DNA of 64,000 bases from Aldehydirespirator sp965204875 (GTDB taxonomy: Bacteria; Actinomycetota; Acidimicrobiia; Acidimicrobiales; Aldehydirespiratoraceae), in the NCBI GenBank assembly GCA_965204875.1, contig OZ242020.1:2480001-2544000 (forward strand), given 5' to 3'. The position numbers and the translations under genes are program-made. The notes under the pieces were generated by a model. It was not told the origin of the DNA and did no database searches. It was given only the letters and a program-made list of their open reading frames with translations. Positions 54,269-62,423 of this stretch are shown piece after piece. How positions within the stretch are numbered: position 1 is the stretch's first letter; the number at the start of each line of letters is the position of its first letter.

Positions 54269-55189
54269 CTACCAGCGGACGACGGTGGTCGCCCAGGTCA
54301 TCCCGGCGCCGAAGCCGGTCATCAAGACGACGGCGCCCGGCACCAGCGCCCCCTCGTCGTGGGCCTTGGCCATCGTGAGCGGGATGGTCGCGGCGCAGTT
54401 GTTGCCGGTGTGCTCGATCACGTTGTAGCTCTTGGCGAAGTCGAGGCCGGTGCGCTTGCAGATGGCCTCGATTATGCGGATGTTCGCCTGGTGGGGGAGC
54501 ACCACGTCCACGTCGTCGACGCCGAGCCCGGCGCGGTCCAGGGCTGCCAGCACCGAGTCGGAGACGGCCCTCACAGCCACCTTGAACACCTCCCGCCCCT
54601 CCATCGTGATGGTGGAGTCGTGGTCTCCCATCAGCAGCCTGCGCTGGTTGCCGTCCGCGCCCAGGTCCCAGCCGAGAAGGGTCTGACGGTCGGTTCGCTC
54701 GAGCACCACGGCCCCGCCGCCGTCGGCGAAGAGGATGGCCGTGCCGCGGTCGCTCCAGTCGGTGAGCGGCGACAGCGAGTCGGCGCCGATCAGCAGCACC
54801 CGCTCGGGGCCTCCGCTCACGCCGATCATGGAGTTGGCGGTCACGAAGCCGTAGGTGAACCCGGCGCAGGCGGCGTTGAGGTCGAAGGCGCCGCAGCCGA
54901 GTTCGAGCTCGGCGTGGATCACGGCCGAGGTTCCCGGCACCCGCTGGTCGGGCGTCGTGGTGGCCAGGATCAGCAGATCGATCTCGGCGGGGCTCACGCC
55001 GGCCATCTCCATGGCGGCCCGACCGGCCTCGATGCCGAGCGTGGAGGCGGGCAGGCCGATGCGGCGCTCGCGGATGCCGGTGCGCTCGCGTATCCACTCG
55101 TCGCTGGTGTCCATCATCGCTGCGAGGTCGTCGTTGGTGATGACCTTCTCCGGCAGCGACGTGCCGATGCCTGTGACCCTTGCGCCCAT
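54269..55189 (-). CDS. fabH: 3-oxoacyl-ACP synthase III
   Basis: FabH starts fatty acid synthesis from acyl-CoA and malonyl-ACP. The 306-residue protein has the nucleophile Cys in DLNAACAGFTYGFVTA, His in LPHQANIRIIEAI and Asn in EHTGNNCAATIPL. TSDEWIRERTGIRERRI is the typical N-terminal segment. The ATG lies about 50 bp below fabD, with the gap filled by 15-bp repeats. It is the second gene of the minus-strand fab cluster. Length and all catalytic residues are normal. Confidence 0.95.
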   Translation of the reverse strand: MGARVTGIGTSLPEKVITNDDLAAMMDTSDEWIRERTGIRERRIGLPASTLGIEAGRAAMEMAGVSPAEIDLLILATTTPDQRVPGTSAVIHAELELGCGAFDLNAACAGFTYGFVTANSMIGVSGGPERVLLIGADSLSPLTDWSDRGTAILFADGGGAVVLERTDRQTLLGWDLGADGNQRRLLMGDHDSTITMEGREVFKVAVRAVSDSVLAALDRAGLGVDDVDVVLPHQANIRIIEAICKRTGLDFAKSYNVIEHTGNNCAATIPLTMAKAHDEGALVPGAVVLMTGFGAGMTWATTVVRW

Positions 55190-55192
55190 CAG

Positions 55193-55250
55193 CTCATGCG
55201 CTTCCGGTTCATGCGCTTCCGGTTCAGGCGGTTCCGGCTCATGAGGTTCG
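55193..55250. repeat. 15-bp tandem repeats filling the fabD-fabH gap
   Basis: Four units of a ctcatgcgcttccgg-type 15-mer run from 55193 to 55250 with small differences. The last unit covers the fabD stop codon (55241-55239) and the first lies 4 bp from the fabH ATG. The spacer therefore appears to have grown by reiterating the 3' end of fabD. Confidence 0.88.
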
Positions 55251-56414
55251 CAGCCAGGCGATGGGCTGGCTCGAGGTGACCCGCTCCCCGGCGAGGGCCA
55301 GCATGCCCATCAACTCGCCGGCGAAGGGGCTGCGGACCTCGCGGTCGGCGACCACGCCGATCCGCTGACCCACCGACACCGCGGAGCCGACCTCGACCCC
55401 GCCGGCGTATTCGAAGATCCCGGCGCCGGGGCTGACGACGAGCCGCTCCGTGGCGAACAGGTGCTCGCCCTCGATGGCGGCCGCAGGCGCCGAGACCGGC
55501 TCCGCCAGGGTTTCCAGCAGGCTGTCGAGGTCGTCGGGAGTCGACACCTTCAGCGGCCGGCGGCTCTTGAGAGAGCGCTTGACCAGGCGGCTGAGCACCT
55601 CGCCCGGGCCCAGATCCACGAACGTCGTGAAGCCGTCACTGTCGAGTCGGGACAGGGTCTGGCGCCACCGGACCGGGCTGGTCAGCTGCGCTTTGAGGAG
55701 GTCCGGCCAGTCTGCCCCGCAGTCGTGGGCGGCGGCGTCGACGTTGGCTATCACTGTTCCCTGGGCATCGCGGAACTCGGTGCGGTCTATGGCTTTGGCG
55801 AGGCGCTCGCGTGCCGATGCCATGAACGGCGTGTGGAAGGCGCCTCCGACCTGTAGCGGCATGACCCGCTTGGCGCCCAGCTCTCGGGCCACGTCCGCGG
55901 CGGCGTCGATGGCCGCCGGCGCGCCCGCGATGACGACCTGCCCGGGCGCGTTGTGGTTGGCGAGCCAGACTTCGCCCATGGCTCGGCTGCAGGCGATCTG
56001 CACGTCGTCGTCGTCCAGCCCGAGGATCGCCGCCATGGTGCCGTCGCGCTCGTCGGCGGCGGCCTGCATGGCGTTGCCGCGCTCGGCGACCAGCGCCAGC
56101 GCGTCGTGGTATTCGAGCACCCCCGACGCCGTGAGCGCCGAGTACTCGCCGAGGCTGTGACCGGCGTGGCCGGCGGCCTCGCTGCCGAGGCGGGTGACGG
56201 CGTCGAGTGCCACCATCGACATCACGAAGGTCGCGAGCTGGCTGTTGCGGGTCTCGGTCAGCTCGCCGGCGTCCGCGGTGAGCAGCAGGTGCTCCACATC
56301 GCGGTCGGTGACCTCCGACGCCTCGCTCACGAGCTCCCAGGAGGGATGGTCGATCCAGGCCTCTCCCATGCCGGGCTTCTGCGAGCCCTGGCCCGGATAC
56401 ATGAAGACGATCAT
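55239..56414 (-). CDS. fabD: Malonyl-CoA:ACP transacylase fused to a biotinyl/lipoyl-like domain
   Basis: FabD loads malonate onto ACP. Residues 1 to about 310 are the transacylase: MIVFMYPGQGSQKPGMGEAW, the nucleophile Ser in AGHSLGEYSALTASGVL and the His in QVGGAFHTPFMASARERL. Residues about 320-391 form an extra hammerhead-like domain (LVVSPGAGIFEYAGG, GQRIGVVADREVRSPFAGEL, LALAGERVTSSQPIAWLRT) with the repeated beta pattern of biotinyl/lipoyl carriers. No AMKM-like modified Lys is visible. Standard FabD ends near residue 310, so this is a fusion. It is the first gene of the fab cluster. Confidence 0.9.
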   Translation of the reverse strand: MIVFMYPGQGSQKPGMGEAWIDHPSWELVSEASEVTDRDVEHLLLTADAGELTETRNSQLATFVMSMVALDAVTRLGSEAAGHAGHSLGEYSALTASGVLEYHDALALVAERGNAMQAAADERDGTMAAILGLDDDDVQIACSRAMGEVWLANHNAPGQVVIAGAPAAIDAAADVARELGAKRVMPLQVGGAFHTPFMASARERLAKAIDRTEFRDAQGTVIANVDAAAHDCGADWPDLLKAQLTSPVRWRQTLSRLDSDGFTTFVDLGPGEVLSRLVKRSLKSRRPLKVSTPDDLDSLLETLAEPVSAPAAAIEGEHLFATERLVVSPGAGIFEYAGGVEVGSAVSVGQRIGVVADREVRSPFAGELMGMLALAGERVTSSQPIAWLRTS

Positions 56415-56633
56415 TCGATTGGATGCCCCTCCCGTGTGGCGCCCGTGCTCGGCGGGCCCGGTTCGTGTTCAGACTCGCCGCGGTCGCTCGGAGTTTCATG
56501 GCCGGCGACGCCCGCCCTTTCGTCAACCAGCAGCCAATCGAGGAGCGTGCCCGCAAGAGGCTAGAGGCTTCAGGCGGCGTCCGCAGACCCTGCAGGGTTG
56601 CCGCCGGGCGCGCCGGTAGGCTCGGAGGCGCAG
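56415..56633. other. Intergenic region between fabD and tRNA-Leu
   Basis: This 219-bp gap should hold the divergent fabD and tRNA promoters. I found no convincing -35/-10 pair by eye. No gene is supported. Confidence 0.4.
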
Positions 56634-56718
56634 GCCCGGATGGCGGAAACTGGCAGACGCAGCGGACTCAAAATCCGCCGCCCGCAAGGGCGTGAGGGTT
56701 CAAGTCCCTCTCCGGGCA
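56634..56718 (+). tRNA. tRNA-Leu (anticodon CAA)
   Basis: Class II tRNA of 85 nt. The acceptor stem is GCCCGGA paired with TCCGGGC, with discriminator A at 56718. The anticodon stem is GCGGA/TCCGC with loop CTCAAAA, giving CAA. A long variable arm (GCCGCCCGCAAGGGCGTGA) and the T-arm GAGGGTTCAAGTCCCTC follow. The 3' CCA is not encoded. Leu identity fits the long variable arm and A discriminator. Confidence 0.95.
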
Positions 56719-56780
56719 CAGAACATCTCCTCTCCTGCCCCAACTCGTCGCCCTCTCCGGTCCCCTCCGGCAGAAGGAGG

Positions 56781-56809
56781 TTGCGTTGCGGGGGGGGGGG
56801 GGGTATTCT
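56781..56809 (+). promoter_or_regulatory. Promoter with a 14-G spacer tract, candidate phase-variable switch
   Basis: TTGCGT (56781-56786, -35-like) and TATTCT (56804-56809, -10-like) are 17 bp apart. Fourteen of those bases (56790-56803) are an uninterrupted G run. In several pathogens homopolymer tracts between -35 and -10 switch promoters by slippage that changes the spacing; that mechanism is the inference here. The -10 lies 87 bp before the start codon of the secreted protein. The tract length could be a sequencing artefact. Confidence 0.55.
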
Positions 56810-56896
56810 CGCAAGACGAGCGCACCCGCGCACTCCCCGGATTTGTGGTTCTGGGGCACATGAGGTCGGAACATCACCGACAGAAGGAAGGTAACC

Positions 56897-57664
56897 GTGA
56901 TCAATCCAGCAACGCGCCCCTCTGCCCGCCGGTTGATGTTGGCTCTGAGCCTTCTGGCGGCGGGACTGGGCTATGTGGCCGTGTCACCGGCCGTGGCTCA
57001 GAGTCTTCAAACCAAGGCGCCCACCAACGTGAGCGCCACTGCCGGTGACACCGAAGCCACCATCACCTGGCAACTCGGCGGCACTCACGACGGAGGGGCG
57101 TGCGGGGCGGAGCGCCACTGGGTCAGAGTCAGCGACGGCACCACCCATGCCGCCGTTGCCGTGTCCGCAATGCTCGGCCCGAGCGTGACGAGCTGGCACG
57201 TGCGTGACCTCACCGCCGGCACCAACTACTACGTCAAGGTATGGGCTCACAGGGAGAATGATTGCGGCTACTCGCCTCCGGGCACGACGAGATTCACCAC
57301 CAATGCCAGCGACGCTCCGGGGGATCCATCCGCCGCCGCGCAGAACGGCTGGAGAGCGCCCCGCAACGTGAGGCGGGTCGCTGTGACGACGAGCGGCACC
57401 AGCGCAACGGTGACATGGCAGGCGCCTGGAGCACCGGGGCACGCCAAACGGTGTGCTGCCGGCAGCGAGTACAGCTGGCGCTTGGAGAACCTCACCACCG
57501 GAGCTCCTGCTCAGTACGAGAGCGTTACGGAGACACTGACGGCACTGACCGACACGCTCACGGGACTGACCGTAGGCAACGAGTACAAGATCACGGTCTA
57601 CGTCCACTCGTCGAACTCCAACTGCTCATGGTCCAGGGGCAGGTCAAAGATCTGGACCCAATAG
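56897..57664 (+). CDS. Secreted protein with two fibronectin type III-like domains
   Basis: This 255-residue protein starts at GTG 56897 after an AGGAAGG site. The signal peptide has core LMLALSLLAAGLGYVAV and likely cleavage after PAVAQ. Two FN3-like beta-sandwiches follow. The first (about residues 40-130) runs APTNVSATAGDTEATITWQL to LTAGTNYYVKVWA. The second (about 155-250) runs APRNVRRVAVTTSGTSATVTWQAP to LTVGNEYKITVYV. Each has two or more Cys, suggesting disulfides. There is no cell-wall anchor. A surface or adhesive role is possible, fitting its unusual poly-G promoter, but function is unknown. Confidence 0.8.
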   Translation: MINPATRPSARRLMLALSLLAAGLGYVAVSPAVAQSLQTKAPTNVSATAGDTEATITWQLGGTHDGGACGAERHWVRVSDGTTHAAVAVSAMLGPSVTSWHVRDLTAGTNYYVKVWAHRENDCGYSPPGTTRFTTNASDAPGDPSAAAQNGWRAPRNVRRVAVTTSGTSATVTWQAPGAPGHAKRCAAGSEYSWRLENLTTGAPAQYESVTETLTALTDTLTGLTVGNEYKITVYVHSSNSNCSWSRGRSKIWTQ

Positions 57665-57783
57665 AACCGACCAACGGAGCACAGCAAGGAGGCTCGCTCG
57701 GGCTGTCACCTAGGTCCGGACCGGGTCGAACTCCCGCAAGGGCGGAGCCTCCGGCGTGCGCGTCGCCGGTTCGGGCGGGCGCG

Positions 57784-57789
57784 TAGAAT
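57784..57789 (+). promoter_or_regulatory. Leaderless-type -10 of the small coiled-coil gene
   Basis: TAGAAT ends 7 bp before the GTG at 57797. Because it overlaps the ATG at 57788, that ATG is unlikely to be the start. Confidence 0.6.
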
Positions 57790-57796
57790 GCTCGCC

Positions 57797-58084
57797 GTGT
57801 CGCGGGAGCGGATCGAGCGGCGGCTCAGGGGCCTCAACCGGCAGTTGCACGCGCTGAGAGGCGATCTGCGCGTCTGTGACGAGCAGCTCGCGCAGGTCGC
57901 GGACGAGGCGGCCGAGTCGCGGCTGCGCGCGCTCGTGTCCGAGACCCCGCTGGCCGAGCGCGAGTACCGCGAGGCGCGCCGCCACGCGGAGCGGCTGCGA
58001 CGCCACCGCGACGAGCTGGCCGAGCGCGTCTTGCGCCTGGAGGCCGACCAGGACGACCTGCTCGACCGCTTCACCGCGCTGTGA
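57797..58084 (+). CDS. Small coiled-coil protein upstream of polA
   Basis: This 95-residue, highly charged helical protein has heptad-like Leu/Val spacing (RIERRLRGLNRQLHALRG, DEQLAQVADEAAESRLRALV, HAERLRRHRDELAERVLRLE). It has no signal peptide or membrane helix. I cannot name a family. The GTG at 57797 is preferred over the ATG at 57788 because the -10 hexamer covers the latter. It precedes polA by 108 bp. Its stop and the next bases (AGCGGTGGCAT) are echoed 71 bp downstream at 58155. Confidence 0.6.
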   Translation: MSRERIERRLRGLNRQLHALRGDLRVCDEQLAQVADEAAESRLRALVSETPLAEREYREARRHAERLRRHRDELAERVLRLEADQDDLLDRFTAL

Positions 58085-58165
58085 GCGGTGGCATCACCCG
58101 CTTGTATCGCACTCAGAACGGCCCGATGTCGGGGACGTTGCGAAGCATGTGAGTAGCGGTGGCAT
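58084..58165. repeat. Echo of the small-gene stop region before polA
   Basis: AGCGGTGGCAT at 58084-58094, immediately at the TGA stop, recurs at 58155-58165 (71-bp period), with gtgag directly upstream in both. Short, so moderately supported. Confidence 0.6.
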
Positions 58166-58178
58166 AGGCATACCCGCA

Positions 58179-58184
58179 TAGATT
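58179..58184 (+). promoter_or_regulatory. Leaderless-type -10 of polA
   Basis: TAGATT ends 8 bp before the GTG at 58193. Confidence 0.5.
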
Positions 58185-58192
58185 GCATCGCC

Positions 58193-61006
58193 GTGGCGAA
58201 GGTGATGCTCATCGACGGCAACTCCCTCGCCTACCGCGCCTTCTTCGCCCTGCCCACCGACCTCGCCACGGCCTCGGGGCAGATCACCAACGCCGTGTTC
58301 GGGTTCACGTCGATGCTCATCAACCTGTGGCGCGACCATCGCCCCGACAGCACGGTGGTGGCCTTCGACCGGCCGGAGCCGACCTTCCGCCACGATCTGG
58401 TGCCCACCTACAAGGGCACCCGCGAGTCCGCGCCGGACATACTCAGGCAGCAGATGGGCCTGGTGCGCGAGGTGCTGGAGGCCCTCGCCGTGCCGACCGT
58501 GGACACCGCCGGCTACGAGGCCGACGACATCGTGGCGACGCTGGCCACCGAGGCCAGGGACGCCGGCAGCGACGTGATCATCGTCACCGGCGACCGCGAC
58601 GCCTACCAGCTCGTGGAGGACCCCCACGTCAAGGTGCTCTACAACATGCGCGGCGTGTCGGACTACGCGCTCTACGACGAGGCGGGGATCCTCGAGCGCA
58701 CGGGTGTGGGGCCGTCGGACTATGTGGCCTACGCGGCGCTGCGCGGCGATACCAGCGACAACCTGCCTGGCGTGCCCGGCGTGGGCGCCAAGACCGCGGC
58801 GAAGCTCGTCAACGAGCGCGGCGGCCTCGACGGCATCTTCGCCTCGCTGGCCGAGCTGACGCCGAGACTGCGCGAGAACCTTGCCGCCGCCGAGTCACGG
58901 GTACGCGACAACGCCCGCGTGATGGAGCTGGTGCGGGACGTGCCGCTCCCGGTGAGCCTGCGGGACCTGCGGATGGGCGAGATCGATGCGACGTCGGTGC
59001 GCAAGCTGTTCGACTTCCTGGAGTTCCGCAGCCTGCATTCGCGCCTGGCCGAGGTGCTGGGGGACGCGCTGGGCGACGATGGCTCACACACCCGAGAGGT
59101 GCTCGAGCCGTCGGTGACCGTGCCTGCGACGGCCGCCGAGGCGGTCGAGCTGCTCACCGGCCTGAGCAGCGCCCCCGGTGACGTCGGCGATGTGCCGCTG
59201 GCCATTGCCACGCCCAGGCAGGGTCTGGGCGCCGGGCTGGCGCTGGTGCTCGAGCCGGGCACGTCCAGGGTGGGCTTCGTGCCCGCAAGCCTGCTGACCG
59301 ACGCAGGGGTGGCCGCGGCGCTGCGCACGCTGCTGGAGCGCCCCGCCGGTCCCGCTGCCGCCCCCGGCCCCGGTACTGCGGATGCCGGTGCGCCCGACCC
59401 CGGCGACAGGGACTCCGGCACTGCGGGTACCGGTACCGCCGACCTCGGTGACGCCGACCCTGGCGGCGAGCGGCGGTTCAGGCCCCTGGCGCTGCACGAC
59501 GCCAAGACCACCATGCGCGCGCTGCTCGAGGTGGGCGTGGAGATGCGGGACCCGATCATCGACACGATGCTGGCCGCCTACCTGCTCGATCCCGCCGACG
59601 CCCGTTACGAGTTCGCCGATGTTGTGGCGCGCTATGCCGACCTGGAGGCGCCGGCGCGGCCTGTGACCGAGGGGCGCCTCGACCTCGAAGGCAACGGAGT
59701 CGAGGTCGCCGAGGAGGCCGCCTGGGCCGCGCTCGGGGTGTGCCGGCTGGTGAGACCCTTGCGGGAGGCCCTGGCGGCACAGCGGCTCGACTACCTCAAC
59801 GACGAGGTCGAGGTGCCCCTGGTGAGGGTGCTGGCCCGCATGGAGCACATCGGCATCTGCGTGGACCGGGCCGTGCTCGAGCGCATCCGCGACGATCTGG
59901 TCACAGAGGCCGAGACCCTCTCCGAGGCCGTGCTCAGGCACGCCGGCAGGCCCATCAACATCAACTCGCCGAAGCAGCTCGGCGAGCTGCTCTTCGACGA
60001 CCTCGGCCTGGTCCCCACGAAGCGCACCAAGACCGGGTACTCCACCGACGCGCAGTCCCTGGAGAAGCTGCGGGGCGAGCACCCCATAGTGGAACAGCTG
60101 CTGGCCTACCGCGAGGTCGAGAAGCTGCGCTCCACCTACGGCGTGGGACTGCTCGCCGAGGTGGCCCCCGACGGGCGCATCCACGCCACCTTCAACCAGA
60201 CGGTGGCCCGCACCGGGCGGCTCAGCTCCGACGCGCCCAACCTGCACAACATACCGGTGCGCTCCGAGCGGGGCCGGGTGTTCCGCACCGCTTTCGTCGC
60301 CGCCGGGGGCTGCCGGCTGCTGGTGGCCGACTACAACCAGATCGAGCTGCGCTGCATCGCCCACCTGGCACAGGATCCGGGCCTGATCTCGGCCTTCGAG
60401 GCCGGCGACGATATCCACACGGCCACCGCGGCCCGGATCTTCGACATCGACCCGAGCGAGGTGGGCACCGAGGAGAGGGCCAGGGCCAAGATGGTGTCCT
60501 ACGGCCTGGCCTACGGGATGGAGGCATACGGCCTCGGCCAGCGCCTCAACATCGCGACCGGCGAGGCGGCCGAGATCCTCGACGCCTACTTCGCGGCCTT
60601 CCCCGCAGTGCGCCGCTACATGAACGACACGGTCGCCGAGGCCCGCCGCAGGGGCTACACCGAGACCCTGTTCGGGCGGCGCAGGCAGATACCGGAGCTG
60701 GCCAGCCCCAACAAGCGCCTGCGCCAGGCCGGGGAGCGCCAGGCCATGAACGCGGGCATCCAGGGACTGGCGGCCGACATCTTCAAGGTCGCGCTGGTGC
60801 GGCTCGATCGGGCGCTGGAGGCCGATGGGCTGCGCTCGCGCATCGTGCTGCAGGTGCATGACGAGATCATCGTCGAGTCCCCCTCCGCCGAGACCGGCGC
60901 CGCGTCGAGCCTCATGGAATCGGTGATGCGCGGCGCCTTCGACCTTGACGTTCCCCTGGTGGTCGACCTCAGCGTGGCCCGACGCTGGGCCGACGCGAAG
61001 GGCTGA
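58193..61006 (+). CDS. polA: DNA polymerase I
   Basis: This 937-residue polymerase for repair and Okazaki-fragment processing has three parts. The 5'-nuclease domain begins MLIDGNSLAYRAFFALPTDL, with TVDTAGYEADDIVATLA and VTGDRDAYQLVED. The middle region corresponds to the 3'-5' exonuclease but lacks the DEDD residues, so it is probably inactive. The polymerase domain has VADYNQIELRCIAHLAQD (motif A), RAKMVSYGLAYGMEAYGLG (O helix) and LQVHDEIIVESP (motif C). A low-complexity Gly/Asp/Ala/Pro insertion (about residues 385-425) interrupts the middle domain. GTG start, supported by an upstream -10. Confidence 0.96.
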   Translation: MAKVMLIDGNSLAYRAFFALPTDLATASGQITNAVFGFTSMLINLWRDHRPDSTVVAFDRPEPTFRHDLVPTYKGTRESAPDILRQQMGLVREVLEALAVPTVDTAGYEADDIVATLATEARDAGSDVIIVTGDRDAYQLVEDPHVKVLYNMRGVSDYALYDEAGILERTGVGPSDYVAYAALRGDTSDNLPGVPGVGAKTAAKLVNERGGLDGIFASLAELTPRLRENLAAAESRVRDNARVMELVRDVPLPVSLRDLRMGEIDATSVRKLFDFLEFRSLHSRLAEVLGDALGDDGSHTREVLEPSVTVPATAAEAVELLTGLSSAPGDVGDVPLAIATPRQGLGAGLALVLEPGTSRVGFVPASLLTDAGVAAALRTLLERPAGPAAAPGPGTADAGAPDPGDRDSGTAGTGTADLGDADPGGERRFRPLALHDAKTTMRALLEVGVEMRDPIIDTMLAAYLLDPADARYEFADVVARYADLEAPARPVTEGRLDLEGNGVEVAEEAAWAALGVCRLVRPLREALAAQRLDYLNDEVEVPLVRVLARMEHIGICVDRAVLERIRDDLVTEAETLSEAVLRHAGRPININSPKQLGELLFDDLGLVPTKRTKTGYSTDAQSLEKLRGEHPIVEQLLAYREVEKLRSTYGVGLLAEVAPDGRIHATFNQTVARTGRLSSDAPNLHNIPVRSERGRVFRTAFVAAGGCRLLVADYNQIELRCIAHLAQDPGLISAFEAGDDIHTATAARIFDIDPSEVGTEERARAKMVSYGLAYGMEAYGLGQRLNIATGEAAEILDAYFAAFPAVRRYMNDTVAEARRRGYTETLFGRRRQIPELASPNKRLRQAGERQAMNAGIQGLAADIFKVALVRLDRALEADGLRSRIVLQVHDEIIVESPSAETGAASSLMESVMRGAFDLDVPLVVDLSVARRWADAKG

Positions 61007-61067
61007 GCGCCGCCTGTAGCCTCTGCGGGTTCCCATCCGCCATCGACCCTGCATCCGGAAAGACCCT

Positions 61068-62423
61068 GTGACCAACACCGCAACCGCCACCCTCGACCGT
61101 TTCGCGCCCGCCGACATGGGCACGTTCGCCGAGGACGGCTCGTACATCCCCCGTCAGATAGTCGAGGACGATCTCGGCGACATCGACATCGATGAGGCCT
61201 ACGCCTCGACCATGGTGGTCGTCGAGGACGGCCAGATGGTGCAGGGCACCGTCGTGCGCATCGACAAGGAGGAGGTGCTGCTCGACATCGGCTTCAAGTC
61301 CGAGGGTGTGATCCCGGCCCGCGAGCTGAGCATCCGCCACGATGTGGACCCGGCCGAGGTCGTCTCACTCGGCGAGGAGCTAGAGGCTCTGGTCGTCACG
61401 CGCGAGGACAAGGAGGGCCGGCTGGTCCTCTCCAAGAAGCGTGCCCAGTACGAGCGGGCCTGGGGACGCATCGAGGAGATGCGCGAGTCCGAGACCCCCG
61501 TGCGCGGCACCGTGATCGAGGTGGTCAAGGGCGGACTCATCGTGGACATCGGGCTGCGGGGCTTCCTGCCCGCCTCGCTGGTGGAGCTGCGCCGGGTGCG
61601 CGATCTGCAGCCCTACGTGGGGCGCGAGCTCGACGCCAAGATCCTCGAGCTCGACAGGAACCGCAACAACGTGGTGCTGAGCCGCCGGGCCTGGCTGGAG
61701 GAGACCCAGAGAGAGCAGCGCGAGAAGTTCCTGGACGATCTCAAGCCGGGCGAGGTCCGCAGCGGCGTGGTGTCCTCGGTCGTCCACTTCGGCGCCTTCG
61801 TCGACCTGGGCGGCATGGACGGCCTGGTGCATGTCTCGGAGCTTTCCTGGAAGCACGTCGACCATCCCAGCGCCGTGGTCACGGCCGGCGACCAGATCGA
61901 GGTTCAGGTTTTGGAGGTGGACCTCGACCGGGAGCGCATCAGCCTTTCGCTCAAGGCCACCCAGCAGGACCCGTGGCAGGAGTTCGCGGCCAGCCACAGG
62001 GTCGGGGAGCTGGTCTTCGGCCGCATCACCAAGCTGGTGCCCTTCGGCTCGTTCGTCCAGGTGGGCGACGGCATCGAGGGCCTGGTGCACATCTCGGAGA
62101 TGTCGGCGCACCATATTGACGTGCCCGAGCAGGTGGTGACCCCCGGCGAGGAGCTGTGGGTGAAGATCATCGATCTCGACCTGCAGCGGCGCCGCATCAG
62201 CCTCTCGATCAAGCAGGCCGCCGAGGGCGGCGTGGTGGCCGCCGAGTATCAGGAGCACTTCGGCGACCACGCCTACGACGAGGAGGGAAACTACATCGGC
62301 ACCGCGGGATCCGAGGGCCAGGCCGCCTGGGAGGACTACTTCGCGCAGGACTCCGACGAGGGTGAGGCCGGCCCCGAGCCCGAGGAGGAGCCGCTCGCTG
62401 ACGGCGAGGAGCGAATCGCCTGA
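61068..62423 (+). CDS. rpsA: 30S ribosomal protein S1
   Basis: S1 binds mRNA on the 30S subunit. The 451-residue protein has four S1 domains. They begin near GQMVQGTVVRIDKEEVLLDI (about 45), TPVRGTVIEVVKGGLIVDIG (about 140), PGEVRSGVVSSVVHFGAFVD (about 225) and VGELVFGRITKLVPFGSFVQ (about 310). The third and fourth have the typical MDGLVHVSELSWKHV and IEGLVHISEMSAHH. An acidic tail follows, as in other actinobacteria. GTG 61068 gives the normal N-terminus. The stop overlaps the start codon proposed for coaE. Confidence 0.96.
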   Translation: MTNTATATLDRFAPADMGTFAEDGSYIPRQIVEDDLGDIDIDEAYASTMVVVEDGQMVQGTVVRIDKEEVLLDIGFKSEGVIPARELSIRHDVDPAEVVSLGEELEALVVTREDKEGRLVLSKKRAQYERAWGRIEEMRESETPVRGTVIEVVKGGLIVDIGLRGFLPASLVELRRVRDLQPYVGRELDAKILELDRNRNNVVLSRRAWLEETQREQREKFLDDLKPGEVRSGVVSSVVHFGAFVDLGGMDGLVHVSELSWKHVDHPSAVVTAGDQIEVQVLEVDLDRERISLSLKATQQDPWQEFAASHRVGELVFGRITKLVPFGSFVQVGDGIEGLVHISEMSAHHIDVPEQVVTPGEELWVKIIDLDLQRRRISLSIKQAAEGGVVAAEYQEHFGDHAYDEEGNYIGTAGSEGQAAWEDYFAQDSDEGEAGPEPEEEPLADGEERIA

